Shown piece after piece: positions 40,895-49,711 of a stretch of 64,000 bases of DNA. Position 1 is the stretch's first letter. Each line of letters starts with the position of its first letter. This DNA is from Amycolatopsis nigrescens CSC17Ta-90. GTDB lineage: Bacteria > Actinomycetota > Actinomycetes > Mycobacteriales > Pseudonocardiaceae. The notes beneath the pieces were generated by a model. The model was not told the DNA's origin. It ran no database searches and saw only the letters and a list, made by a program, of their open reading frames with translations. Made by a program: the position numbers and the translations under genes. The stretch is taken from contig NZ_ARVW01000001.1 of the NCBI RefSeq assembly GCF_000384315.1, positions 5,332,157 through 5,396,156 on the forward strand, written 5' to 3'.

Positions 40895-41500
40895 TCAGGG
40901 CTCTATGCCGAGGGTGACCACCGCGTGCTCGGTCCACGCCGCGAGGTATGCCTCCTCCGGCACATCGCCCGGGGTGTGGCCGACCAGGGCGCCGAGGATC
41001 CGGTAGTAGGTCAGGGAAGCGAAGAGTACGGCGGCGGTCGCCTTCGGGTCGGCGACGGTCATGCGTCCCTGATCGACGCCGGCCCGGATCCATTCCGTCG
41101 CCGCGACGTAGATCCCGCCGAGCACGGTGTCCCACATCTGCTCCAGCAGCTCGGGAAAGCGGTCGAGCTCGCGGAAGACGATCCGCAGCGCGTCGTGGTC
41201 GCGTGCCATGCCGTCCCAGACGATGCGCCCGATCAGCGGCAGCGCGGCACGAGGGTCCTCGGGCAGCTCCTGTGCCTGCCGGCCGCCTTCGGTGATCGTC
41301 GAAAGGTGCTGCCGGATTATCTCGTCGAGCAGTGCCTTCTTCGAGGGGAAGTGCTTGTACAGCGCGCCGGAGCCGCCGGTCAGCCCGCAGGCCTGCTGGA
41401 TGTCGGCGATCGAGGTCGCGGCGTAACCGTTGCTCCCGAACAGCTTTGTCGCTTCGTCGACGATGCGCTGCCTGGTCACGCCCGGGGTTGTCCTGGCCAT
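40895..41500 (-). CDS. TetR-family repressor
   Basis: A 201-residue repressor: N-terminal helix-turn-helix (IVDEATKLFGSNGYAATSIADIQQACGLTGGSGALYKHFPSKKALL, about 13-57) and a helical ligand domain. Its start is directly beside a perfect palindrome and divergent from an SRPBCC gene, the likely target. Confidence 0.92.
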   Translation of the reverse strand: MARTTPGVTRQRIVDEATKLFGSNGYAATSIADIQQACGLTGGSGALYKHFPSKKALLDEIIRQHLSTITEGGRQAQELPEDPRAALPLIGRIVWDGMARDHDALRIVFRELDRFPELLEQMWDTVLGGIYVAATEWIRAGVDQGRMTVADPKATAAVLFASLTYYRILGALVGHTPGDVPEEAYLAAWTEHAVVTLGIEP

Positions 41501-41504
41501 AGTG

Positions 41505-41518
41505 AGAGAGTACTCTCT
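41505..41518. promoter_or_regulatory. TetR operator between divergent genes
   Basis: AGAGAGTACTCTCT is a perfect 14-bp palindrome in the 24-nt gap between the TetR and SRPBCC start codons, so it must control both. Confidence 0.75.
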
Positions 41519-41524
41519 TTCATT

Positions 41525-42001
41525 ATGATCGAGGTTCAGGTGACCGAGACGATCGAATGCACGGCGGACGAACTGCTCGAGTTCGTGATGGATCCCGAGC
41601 GCTACACCGAGGTCGACAGCAAGATCGGCCCGATCGACTGGGTGCGGCGCGAAGGGACCACCACGGAGTTCCGCTTCCGGGGCGTGCTTCCCGGCCTGCC
41701 TGGCCCGGCGCCGAAAATGGTGTCGCGGATGAGCCTCACTCCCGGCGAGCGGGTGGACGTGCGACTCCCGCCCATTCCGGCGAACCGGCTGGCCAACCTG
41801 GTGTCCGACTTCTCCGCGAGCTGGGTGTGCGTGCCCAGCGACGGCCCGGTCGGCGGCACCACGGTGACCAGGACGGTGCGGTGCGGGTTCAGGCCGCCGG
41901 TCAAATGGGTGGCCGAGCCCATCCTGCGCCGGACCCTGCGGCCCGACGTCGAGGACGAGATCCGTCAGGCCAAGGCGCACCTGGAGTCCGCCGGGAACTG
42001 A
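41525..42001 (+). CDS. SRPBCC-family protein
   Basis: A 158-residue START-like ligand-binding protein (VTETIECTADELLEFVMDPERYTEVDSKIG ... GFRPPVKWVAEPILRRTL). It is cytoplasmic. Divergent from a TetR gene with a shared operator, it is probably induced by a hydrophobic ligand. No specific reaction can be assigned. Confidence 0.85.
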   Translation: MIEVQVTETIECTADELLEFVMDPERYTEVDSKIGPIDWVRREGTTTEFRFRGVLPGLPGPAPKMVSRMSLTPGERVDVRLPPIPANRLANLVSDFSASWVCVPSDGPVGGTTVTRTVRCGFRPPVKWVAEPILRRTLRPDVEDEIRQAKAHLESAGN

Positions 42002-42007
42002 GACCGG

Positions 42008-42853
42008 TCAGGCGCGGGGTGGCTCGGTGGCCTTGGCGTTGCGCTCGAACCTCGACCACGCCGGTGAGTCGCAGTTGCCGCAGCCGTCGCCGAAGAATTC
42101 GCCACGCGCCAGCTCGTCGCCCATCAGGTGGAAGCGGAACCACGCGGTGATCGGCCCGCGGAATCCGCCGCCGTCGCCGACGGGGGTGAAGTGGCTCGCG
42201 CCGGCCAGCTCGCCGAACACGGCGGGGACCTGCGTCGACTGCTGGTAGCGGGGATAGACGAGCAGGTTCGGCAGCACGACCAGGTCGAGCTGGCCGGCCA
42301 GCCAGAACACCGGGCCGTGCAGTGCTTCCACCGATCCCTGCGGACCCGGCTCGATCGGCACCACGGTGTCCACCCTCGGGTCCGCGCCCGAGGCGACCGC
42401 GCCACCGCCGCCCTGCGAATGCCCCGTCGCGCCGACGTGCTCCAGGTCGACCTTGTCGTGGAAAACGCTGCCCGCCGAGCCGTTCTGCTGGGTCAGGTAG
42501 TCGATTCCGGCGCGCATTTCCGTGCCGGACCCGGACCAGGCGGTGTTCGCGGCGGCCACGATGAAGCCGTGTGAAGCGAAGTGCCGCAGCATCGGCTCGT
42601 AGACCGACACGCTGGCGCCGGTCCCGTTGCCCCAGACGAGCACCGGATGCCGGCCGCAGCCGCCGAGCTCGCTGGGCCGGTAGATCGTGTGCTCCGTCCC
42701 GCCCGCTTCGGCGGTCACCGCGAACGGTCCTGGGGCCGCCCAGTTCTTGCCGACCGACGGGCAGCCCGCCGACGGCTCGGCCGCGTGCGCCGCCGGCACC
42801 AGGGCGAGGGACAGGAGGGAACCGAGGATCAGACTCACCGAGCGACGCTTCAT
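42008..42853 (-). CDS. Secreted alpha/beta-hydrolase (cutinase/PET-hydrolase-like)
   Basis: A 281-residue exported hydrolase with signal (VSLILGSLLSLALVPAAHA). Oxyanion strand VLVWGNGTGAS, nucleophile Ser in GATGHSQGGGG, Asp in WLAGQLDLV, His in GASHFTPVG. It resembles dienelactone/cutinase-type polyesterases of actinomycetes. It is convergent with the SRPBCC gene (6 nt apart). Confidence 0.85.
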   Translation of the reverse strand: MKRRSVSLILGSLLSLALVPAAHAAEPSAGCPSVGKNWAAPGPFAVTAEAGGTEHTIYRPSELGGCGRHPVLVWGNGTGASVSVYEPMLRHFASHGFIVAAANTAWSGSGTEMRAGIDYLTQQNGSAGSVFHDKVDLEHVGATGHSQGGGGAVASGADPRVDTVVPIEPGPQGSVEALHGPVFWLAGQLDLVVLPNLLVYPRYQQSTQVPAVFGELAGASHFTPVGDGGGFRGPITAWFRFHLMGDELARGEFFGDGCGNCDSPAWSRFERNAKATEPPRA

Positions 42854-43162
42854 TGCGACAGAGCTCCGTTCTCCACGAACCGGGGTCTACCGACCTTGCT
42901 CTCCGCGATCAGCCGTGCGCAATGGGTTCGTGGACAAGATATGCCGGGTGTCGCTGTGACCGGTCACAACCGCCATTCGCCGCGGACGAGGTGTAGCCAG
43001 TGCCACCGGTGTCCTGGGGGCCGCCCGACCCGCGGTCGGGGTGCTGCGGGCATAGGCGCGGACGGCCGTCGTTCGTAGTCTCGTGAACACCAGGGGCCAG
43101 TTGGCCAATTTCCACTTACGGCAGTCCACTTGCGACAGTCTATTTAAGACAGCGAGGAACCG
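42854..43162. other. 309-nt divergent promoter region
   Basis: Two secreted-hydrolase genes diverge here. The right end carries the repeats listed at 43122-43152. The remainder shows no gene; short frames on both strands lack ribosome-binding sites and family features. Confidence 0.5.
43122..43152. repeat. Tandem 14-bp imperfect repeat before the peptidase gene
   Basis: CAGTCCACTTGCGA and CAGTCTATTTAAGA, then CAG, lie head to tail 11-41 nt before the ATG. The second unit contains GTCTATTTAAGAC, an inverted repeat like that in the 16-bp repeats at 9225-9256. Confidence 0.55.
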
Positions 43163-44668
43163 ATGATGAAACGCGTGACCGCATTACTGGCCGTCGCGGC
43201 GGCCGGGGCCAGCCTGCTGGCCGGAACCGGCCTCGCCGGTGCGGAAACCGCCCAGCGCGGCGGCCTGGACCGGTTCTACCACCAGCGCCTGGACTGGAAG
43301 GCCTGTGGCGACAAGGCACTGGACGAGGCGGGCGCCCAGTGCGCGGACGTCAAGGTGCCGCTGAACTACGCCCAGCCCCACGGCCGCACCAGCACCGTGG
43401 CGATCTCCCGGCTGAAGGCCACCAGCACGGAGCAGCGACGCGGGATCATGTTGTCCAACCCCGGCGGTCCAGGCGGCCCCGGGCTGGACATGATGCTCGG
43501 CGTCCGGGAGAAGATGACGGCCGACGTGACCTCCCGGTACGACCTGATCGGCATGGACCCGCGCGGCATCGGCCGGTCCGCCCCGGTCGACTGCGGCTGG
43601 CCGGTGGGCACCATGCTCCGGACGGCGGGCCTGGACCGCGCCGCGTTCGAGGCGACCGTCCGGCTGGAGGCGGATCTGGCCCGGCGGTGCGCGGTCACCG
43701 AAGGCGCCGACCTGCGCCACATCTCCACCCGCAACACCGCTAGGGACATGGACGTGATCCGCGGTGCACTCGGCGAACCGAAGATCAGCTACTTCGGCTG
43801 GTCCTACGGCACCTACCTCGGCTCGGTGTTCACCCAGTTGTTCCCGCAGCGCAGCGACCGGATCGTGCTGGACAGCGCGGTCGATCCGAAGCGGTACGGC
43901 GTTGGCATGATGCAGGACATGGGCGAGCCGAACGAGGCCGCCCTCGACGACTGGGCGAACTGGACCGCGGCCCGCGACGCCGAGTACCACCTCGGCACCA
44001 CCGGCGAGCAGGTGCGGGCGCTGACCGAAGACCTGATCCGCCGGGCCGCGCGGCAGCCGATCCGGATCGGCGACTACCAGGTGGACCAGCACGTGCTGCC
44101 GATGGTGCTGTTCAACCCGCTGGCCGACGCGCGGCAGAACGCCACCCTGGCCGGCAGCGTGCGGCAGCTCGTCGACGCCGCCGATGGCAAGGTCGTACAG
44201 CCCAACCCGGCCCTGGAGGGCGACCTGCGGTTCGTGTACAAGCCGACGCCGGACATGCAGAACTCCGGGCAGGCGGCCGTGATGTGCGGCGACGTCGCCG
44301 CGCCGCGCGACCCGGAGTGGTACTGGCGCAACATCCAGCGCAGCCGCGCCACCCAGCCCGCCTTCGGCTCCTTCGCCAACAACATCCTGCCGTGCTCCTT
44401 CTGGGCACGACCCGCCGAAGAGCCGACCACCGTGCGCAACCCGGTTCCCGCGCTGATCGTGCAGGCCACCGGCGACACCCGCACCCCCTACGGCAGCGGT
44501 GTGGGGTTGCACCAGGCGATGACCGGCTCCCGGCTGGTCACCCTGCAGGACGTCCGCGTGCACGCGGTGTTCGGCAACTACCCGAACACCTGCGCGGAGA
44601 ACACCGTCAACACCTATTTCCGCGACGGCACCCTGCCCGCCACCGACACCACCTGCCACGACGACTGA
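43163..44668 (+). CDS. Secreted alpha/beta-hydrolase, tripeptidyl aminopeptidase-like
   Basis: A 501-residue exported peptidase (signal LLAVAAAGASLLAGTGLAGA) with NPGGPGGPG, nucleophile Ser in GWSYGTYLGS, Asp in TGDTRTP and His in VRVHAVFG. It is a paralogue of the cluster peptidase at 7663-9210 and shares a related repeat element upstream. ATG 43163 or 43166 starts translation after GAGGAA. Confidence 0.88.
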   Translation: MMKRVTALLAVAAAGASLLAGTGLAGAETAQRGGLDRFYHQRLDWKACGDKALDEAGAQCADVKVPLNYAQPHGRTSTVAISRLKATSTEQRRGIMLSNPGGPGGPGLDMMLGVREKMTADVTSRYDLIGMDPRGIGRSAPVDCGWPVGTMLRTAGLDRAAFEATVRLEADLARRCAVTEGADLRHISTRNTARDMDVIRGALGEPKISYFGWSYGTYLGSVFTQLFPQRSDRIVLDSAVDPKRYGVGMMQDMGEPNEAALDDWANWTAARDAEYHLGTTGEQVRALTEDLIRRAARQPIRIGDYQVDQHVLPMVLFNPLADARQNATLAGSVRQLVDAADGKVVQPNPALEGDLRFVYKPTPDMQNSGQAAVMCGDVAAPRDPEWYWRNIQRSRATQPAFGSFANNILPCSFWARPAEEPTTVRNPVPALIVQATGDTRTPYGSGVGLHQAMTGSRLVTLQDVRVHAVFGNYPNTCAENTVNTYFRDGTLPATDTTCHDD

Positions 44669-44680
44669 CACCGCCGTACT

Positions 44681-44714
44681 GCTCGGGGTGGGCCGCGCAC
44701 AGCCCGCCCCGAGC
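44681..44714. terminator. Bidirectional hairpin terminator
   Basis: GCTCGGGGTGGGC pairs with GCCCGCCCCGAGC (one G-T) with an 8-nt loop, between convergent genes. Confidence 0.78.
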
Positions 44715-44725
44715 GCCGCCGATGG

Positions 44726-45331
44726 TCAGGTATCGCGGACCCACAGGTCGTCGAGCCGGGTGTGCAGCGTGGCGAGTGCGGAGTCGCGGGTGTGCCGGCC
44801 GAGCAGGATCTGGATGGTCAGCCCGTCGGCGAGGGCGATCAGGGTTTCGGTTTCGTGTTCGATGTCGAGGCCGGCCCGTATCTGGCCGTTGTCCTGCCCG
44901 GCTCTCAGCAGCACGGCGAGCAGTTCGGCCAGTCCCGCGCAGTGGCCGCGCTGGATGGCGGCCAGCGCCGGTGCGACGGCGGACTGGGCGGTGAAGGCGA
45001 TCCATACCCGTGCCTCAACCAGTTCGTCGTCTTCGGCCGCGAGCATCGCGGCCAGGGTCTGCTCCAGCATGGTCGCGATCGAGTCCGGTCGCGGGGATCC
45101 GGCGATCCTCGCTCGCGCCTGCGCGCTGATCCGCTGGTTCACGTGCTCCTGGGCGAAAGCCAGCATGTCCTCCTTGGTGCTGAAGCACCGCTGGACGGCG
45201 CCCATCGAGACGCCTGCCTCCGTGGCCACCTCGCGCAGGCTCGCCCCCTCCAGGCCGCGGCGGCTGATCAGCGCGCACACCGCTTCCGCGATCCGCCGGC
45301 GCCTGCTGTCGTGATCCACCTTCCTCGGCAT
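44726..45331 (-). CDS. TetR-family repressor
   Basis: A 201-residue repressor with helix-turn-helix GASLREVATEAGVSMGAVQRCFSTKEDMLAF (about 28-58). It is divergent from a lipoprotein-type hydrolase gene across two clear palindromes, so it probably represses itself and the hydrolase. Confidence 0.9.
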   Translation of the reverse strand: MPRKVDHDSRRRRIAEAVCALISRRGLEGASLREVATEAGVSMGAVQRCFSTKEDMLAFAQEHVNQRISAQARARIAGSPRPDSIATMLEQTLAAMLAAEDDELVEARVWIAFTAQSAVAPALAAIQRGHCAGLAELLAVLLRAGQDNGQIRAGLDIEHETETLIALADGLTIQILLGRHTRDSALATLHTRLDDLWVRDT

Positions 45332-45344
45332 GTGCGCCAGCTTA

Positions 45345-45395
45345 CCGATGCGTCTGCATCGGAACCTGCTAACGTTCCGATGCAGTCGCATCGAA
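45345..45395. promoter_or_regulatory. Two TetR operators
   Basis: CCGATGCGTCTGCATCGG (45345-45362) and TTCCGATGCAGTCGCATCGA (45375-45394) share the arms CGATGC-N-GCATCG; their centres are about 31 bp apart. Confidence 0.75.
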
Positions 45396-45411
45396 AACGG
45401 AGGATGGCACG

Positions 45412-46377
45412 ATGACCTCGCGGAAGAACACCGGACCGGCAAGGCGTGCGTTCGCCCGCCGGGGCTTCCTCGGCATGACCGCGCTCGCCGCGACCGGCTG
45501 TGCGGCGAGCGGAAAGCCGGAAACCCGGCAGCAGAGCCCGATCTTCGTGCTCGTGCACGGCGCCAACGGCAATGCGGGCTTTTTCGCTCCCACCCTTTCC
45601 GGCCTGGCATTGGCCGGATACCGCGCGCTGGCCGTCGATCTGCCCGGACACGGCCCGAACGGGCACTTCCCAGCTGGTTACCAGGCACCGCAGGACCTCG
45701 CCGCGCTGGCGGCCGAGCCGTCGCCGCTGGCGCGGATCACCCTGGCCGACAACGTCCGGCACGTGGTCGGCGTAGTCCGGCAGGCGGCCGCACACGGGCC
45801 GGTGATCCTGGTCGGCCACAGCATGGGCGGGGCCACCATCACCAGGGTCGCCAACGAGGTCCCCGACCTCATCGCGCGTCTGGTCTACTTCACCGCCTTC
45901 TGCTGCACACGGCTGCGAAGCGTCCTCGACTGCTTCATGATCCCTGAAGGAGCCGGGACGTTGCTGCCCGCTATTCCCAGCCTGGGGGACCCGCAGCGGA
46001 CCGCGGTAGCCCGCACGAACTGGCGCTCGGCCGATCCCGCTTTCCTCGCGGACGCCAAGGCAGCGCTCGCCGCCGACTACGACGACGCGGCTTTCCTGGC
46101 CGCGCTCAACACCATGGAGCCCGACGAAGCCTGGGCGCTGACCACCGATGACGCTCGCGGCGATGCCGCCACCTGGGGACGTGTTCCGCGTAGCTACCTG
46201 CGCTGCACGCGGGACCGGGCGATCCCGCTCGCCCTTCAGGACCGGATGATCTCCGAAGCAGACGAGGTTACCCCGCACAACCGGTTCGACGTCCGTTCCC
46301 TGGACGCACCGCACCTCGGGCCGCGGGATCCGCGGCTGCTGGCCGAAACGCTTCGAACGCTCGTCGTGTCATCGTGA
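45412..46377 (+). CDS. Tat-exported alpha/beta-hydrolase (probable lipoprotein)
   Basis: A 321-residue hydrolase with Tat/lipobox N-terminus (ARRGFLGMTALAATGCAAS). Oxyanion LVHGANG, nucleophile Ser in LVGHSMGGATI and His in LDAPHLGP are present. It resembles EstC-like esterases. AGGATG... the ATG at 45412 lies 16 nt after the second TetR operator, so repression is expected to be strong. Confidence 0.86.
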   Translation: MTSRKNTGPARRAFARRGFLGMTALAATGCAASGKPETRQQSPIFVLVHGANGNAGFFAPTLSGLALAGYRALAVDLPGHGPNGHFPAGYQAPQDLAALAAEPSPLARITLADNVRHVVGVVRQAAAHGPVILVGHSMGGATITRVANEVPDLIARLVYFTAFCCTRLRSVLDCFMIPEGAGTLLPAIPSLGDPQRTAVARTNWRSADPAFLADAKAALAADYDDAAFLAALNTMEPDEAWALTTDDARGDAATWGRVPRSYLRCTRDRAIPLALQDRMISEADEVTPHNRFDVRSLDAPHLGPRDPRLLAETLRTLVVSS

Positions 46378-46466
46378 TTTCATCACCGCTTGCTAGCGTC
46401 CGCCGCGAATTGATCACGCGGTAGCTCGGACAACACGGGCATCGCCTTGGAGAACATGGAGAACCG

Positions 46467-46784
46467 GTGCGCAAACTCGCCTCGAAGGTGACCTTGGTCA
46501 GCCTCACCGTCGCGCTGCTCGGCGGAACGTTCCTGTCCACGCAGGCGCAGGCGGACCAGCACGTGCTGGGAGTGCCCGGGCGTTTCATCGCCGACACCGA
46601 CATCCTGGCGGCTCCCGACGGGCCGTTCGTCGGCAAGGGCTGGAACGGCCAGTCGGTCACGATCAACTGCCAGACGCCCGACCGCAACTGGTGGCACCTC
46701 AACGCCCCGGAAGCCGCCGGCTGGGTGTGGCAGGCCGGCCAGGTGCTGAAGGAGTGGGCCACCCCCGAGATCCCGGTCTGCTGA
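46467..46784 (+). CDS. Small secreted SH3-like protein
   Basis: A 105-residue exported protein: signal (VTLVSLTVALLGGTFLSTQAQA), then a ~75-residue domain with LAAPDGPFVGKGWNGQSVTINCQTPDRNWWHLN, a bacterial SH3-type pattern, and two cysteines. GTG start at 46467 after TGGAGAACC. Function unknown; cell-wall or protein binding is typical. Confidence 0.75.
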   Translation: MRKLASKVTLVSLTVALLGGTFLSTQAQADQHVLGVPGRFIADTDILAAPDGPFVGKGWNGQSVTINCQTPDRNWWHLNAPEAAGWVWQAGQVLKEWATPEIPVC

Positions 46785-46787
46785 CCC

Positions 46788-47636
46788 TCATCGCTTGACC
46801 GCTCCTCGGTCGGCGAGCGAGTCGAGGGCGGAGAAGTCCGAATCGGACAGTTCGAGGTCGGCGGCCGCCCGGTTCTGCTCCAGGTGCTCGCGCGAAGACG
46901 TGCCGGGGATCGGCAGCATGACCGGGCTGCGCCGCAGCAACCAGGCCAGCGCGACCTGCGCGCGGGTCGCGCCGAGCCCGGCCGCCACCGTGTCGACCAG
47001 GTCACCGCCAGAGCGGGTGGTCGGCGCGATCGGCAGCCACGGCAGGAAGGCGATGCCGCGGCGCTCGCAGTGGTCCAGCACCGGTTCCGAGCGCCGGTCC
47101 GTGAGGTTGTACCGGTTCTGCACGCTGGCGATGGCGGTGATCCGGCTCGCCTCGGCGAGCTGCTCGACGCTCACCTCGGAGAGCCCGACGTGCCGCACCT
47201 TGCCTTCTTCCTGCAAGCGCTTGAGGGCGCCGATCTGGTCGGGCAGCGGCACCGTCGGGTCGATCCGGTGCAGCTGGAACAGCTCGATCCGCTCCAGCCG
47301 CAGCCTGCGCAGGCTCAGCTCGCACTGCTGGCGCAGGTATTCCGGCCTGCCGAGGGGGACCCACGCGCCGCCGGGGCGGCACTGCCCGGCCTTGGTGGCG
47401 ACCACGACGCCTTCCCAGTAGGGGTGCAGCGCTTCGGCGAGGAGCTCCTCGTTACCGCCGAGGTCGTAGGCGTCCGCGGTGTCGATCAAGGTGATGCCGA
47501 GTTCGACGGCGCGCCGGGCGATCGCGACGGACTCGGCGCGGCGCTGCGGGGTGTCGCCGTGCAGTCGCATGGCACCGAAGCCGAGCCGGTGTACCGGCAG
47601 GTCACCGCCGATGGTCAGGGTGTTCGGGGCGGGCAC
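46788..47636 (-). CDS. Aldo/keto reductase
   Basis: A 282-residue NADPH-dependent TIM-barrel reductase: [11 protein letters not shown], catalytic [12 protein letters not shown] (Asp, Tyr), Lys in VVATKAG, His in QLHRIDP, and the cofactor loop [16 protein letters not shown] start after GGAGGAACA. Divergent from a LysR gene that probably regulates it. Confidence 0.9.
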   Translation of the reverse strand: MPAPNTLTIGGDLPVHRLGFGAMRLHGDTPQRRAESVAIARRAVELGITLIDTADAYDLGGNEELLAEALHPYWEGVVVATKAGQCRPGGAWVPLGRPEYLRQQCELSLRRLRLERIELFQLHRIDPTVPLPDQIGALKRLQEEGKVRHVGLSEVSVEQLAEASRITAIASVQNRYNLTDRRSEPVLDHCERRGIAFLPWLPIAPTTRSGGDLVDTVAAGLGATRAQVALAWLLRRSPVMLPIPGTSSREHLEQNRAAADLELSDSDFSALDSLADRGAVKR

Positions 47637-47732
47637 TGTTCCTCCTCGGGGTTCGTTCAGTCTCCACCCTCCAGCGCCGGTTCTGTTAAGACAAGCGACC
47701 TTTTCTTGCTGAGTTCGCGTAGCATCGCTTGA

Positions 47733-48620
47733 ATGTTGAGCCTCGAACGGCTCCGGGTGCTGCGGGCGGTGCGGGATACCGGATCGGTCCGGGGTGCCGC
47801 CGGGTCGCTGCACGTGACCACCTCGGCGATCTCGCAGCAGCTGGCCCGCCTGGAACGGGAAGCCGGACAGCAGCTGCTCGAACGGTTCGGCCGGGGTGTG
47901 CGGCTCACCAGTGCCGGGACGCTGCTGGCCGGGCACGCGGACCGGTTGCTCGGCCAGCTCGAGGAGGTCGAGGCCGACCTCGACCGGCACCGCGGCGCCG
48001 TGGCCGGGACCCTGATCGTGGCCGCCTTCGCCACCGCGGCCCGCGGGCTGCTGCCGGCCGCGCTGTCCGCCCTGCGCGCCCGGTACCCGGAGCTGGCGGT
48101 CCGGCTGGCCGAACAGGAACCGGCCGGAGCGATCGACGGGTTGAGCACGGGGGACTACGACGTCGCCGTGGTGCAGGACTGGCCGGACGACCCGCTGGAC
48201 ATCCCCGCCGGGCTGGCCAGCCGACGCCTGTGCACCGACGAGCTGGACCTGGCCGTGCCCGCGGGGCACCCGCTGGCAGACCGGGACGCGGTGGCACTGA
48301 CCGAACTCGCGGGCGTGGCGTGGATCAGCTGGCCCGCCGACCAGTTCTGCCACGGCTGGCTGTCGCGGACGCTGCGCAAGCACGGCATGGCGGCGGACAT
48401 CGTGCACACCGCGTCCGAGCACTCCACCCAACTGGCGTTGGTCGCCGCCGGACTGGGCGTTTCCGTGCTGCCCCGGCTCGGCCGGGAGCCGTTGCCCGAC
48501 GCGGTGCGGGTGGTGCCGCTGCGCCCGGCGCCGCGGCGGCGGGTGTCCGCGCTCTGGCGGACCGGAGCAACCCGGCGTCCGGCGGTGCAGGCGATGCTGC
48601 GGCAGCTCGCCAACGAGTAG
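47733..48620 (+). CDS. LysR-family regulator
   Basis: A 295-residue LysR regulator: helix-turn-helix [35 protein letters not shown] (7-41) and a periplasmic-binding-like effector domain. Divergent from the aldo/keto reductase gene, the classical LysR arrangement. Confidence 0.92.
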   Translation: MLSLERLRVLRAVRDTGSVRGAAGSLHVTTSAISQQLARLEREAGQQLLERFGRGVRLTSAGTLLAGHADRLLGQLEEVEADLDRHRGAVAGTLIVAAFATAARGLLPAALSALRARYPELAVRLAEQEPAGAIDGLSTGDYDVAVVQDWPDDPLDIPAGLASRRLCTDELDLAVPAGHPLADRDAVALTELAGVAWISWPADQFCHGWLSRTLRKHGMAADIVHTASEHSTQLALVAAGLGVSVLPRLGREPLPDAVRVVPLRPAPRRRVSALWRTGATRRPAVQAMLRQLANE

Positions 48621-48630
48621 GTGTGCCGTC

Positions 48631-48762
48631 TCAGTGCTCCGGCGCGAGCAGCCAGGTGCCGACCTCGCTGAGCACGTCGGTGTCGTTGTCCTCGCCGACC
48701 ATGCGGCCAAGATCGGGGAAGGGAAACGTGCTCACCACAACCGAAGGCGCCCACCTCGCCAC
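48631..48762 (-). pseudogene. Possible remnant of a gene C-terminus
   Basis: A 43-codon minus-strand frame ending [19 protein letters not shown] then [10 protein letters not shown] has natural composition and high third-position GC but no convincing start (GTG 48762 only) and is stopped upstream by TAG. It could be the remains of a hydrolase or oxidoreductase end. The rest of 48621-48816 shows nothing. Confidence 0.3.
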
Positions 48763-48816
48763 TACGCACTACCGCGACTGGCTGCGATCGCGCTGATCCG
48801 CCGCGCGCGTGCCCGC

Positions 48817-49659
48817 CTACAACGCGAGCATCGCCGCGGCGACCTCTTCGGCGGCCGTGTCGGGGATCGCGGTCGCGGCCTGTTCGAGCACGAGCAGCCG
48901 CGCGCCGGGGATCTCGCGTGCGAGTGCCTCGCCGTTGCCGACCGGGAAGAACGGATCGCGGCGACCGTGCACCACGAGCGCCGGTATCGCGAGCGCGGGC
49001 AGCCGCTCGCGCCAGCGCGGCGCGCAGTCGAGCCTGGCGAACACCATGCCCAGCTGGTTGGCCGCCTGTACCGCGGGCTCGGTGCCCGGGGTGCGGTCGA
49101 AGATGCGCTCGGCCCTCGCGCGTGCCGCGGCGGGGTCATCGCCGAGGATCTCCGCGCCGGCGGCGGCGAACTCCGCCACGGCGGCGCGGTCGGACCAATC
49201 AGGCGTCGGGCGCGCGAAGGCCCGCTTCATCGTCGCCGCGTCGTGTTCGGGCAGGTCGTCATCGGCCGGGCCTGGTGCGACGGGCCGGGTTCCGGCGAGG
49301 GTGAGTGCCGAGAACGCGTCCGGGTGGTCGAGCGCGGCCACCTGGGCGACCATCCCGCCGACGCCGATGCCCGCCAGCTGTGCCGGGCGGTCGTCGAGTC
49401 CGCGGGCGAGCGCCGCGGCGTCGGCGGCGAGGTCGCGCAGCGTGTACGCCGGCGCCTCGGGGTCGACGGTCGTCGAAGCGCCGGAGTCGCGCAGGTCGTA
49501 CCGCACCACCTGACGTCCGCCGCGCGCGAGCGCCTCGCAGAGCGCGTCGGGCCAGGACAGCATGGTCGTGCCGCCGGCGAGCAGCACGAGGGGTGCCGCC
49601 GCATCGCCGAAGTGCTCGACCCCGAGCGTGATGCCGTCGGGTGTGCGGAACGAGTGCAT
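48817..49659 (-). CDS. Alpha/beta-hydrolase-fold protein lacking Ser nucleophile and catalytic His
   Basis: A 280-residue MhpC-like protein (LVLLAGGTTMLSWPDALCEAL, VVRYDLRDSGAST, VVHGRRDPFFP). The nucleophile elbow reads GIGVGGMVAQ, with Gly99 where GxSxG needs Ser, and the usual GMGHDLP His segment reads EQAATAIPD. The acid Asp is kept. It is therefore not a standard hydrolase. ATG 49659 follows GGAGGTTGAC. Confidence 0.84.
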   Translation of the reverse strand: MHSFRTPDGITLGVEHFGDAAAPLVLLAGGTTMLSWPDALCEALARGGRQVVRYDLRDSGASTTVDPEAPAYTLRDLAADAAALARGLDDRPAQLAGIGVGGMVAQVAALDHPDAFSALTLAGTRPVAPGPADDDLPEHDAATMKRAFARPTPDWSDRAAVAEFAAAGAEILGDDPAAARARAERIFDRTPGTEPAVQAANQLGMVFARLDCAPRWRERLPALAIPALVVHGRRDPFFPVGNGEALAREIPGARLLVLEQAATAIPDTAAEEVAAAMLAL

Positions 49660-49711
49660 CGTCAACCTCCAGGACAGCCGCGTGATCGCGGCACACGCTA
49701 CGCGCGAAACG

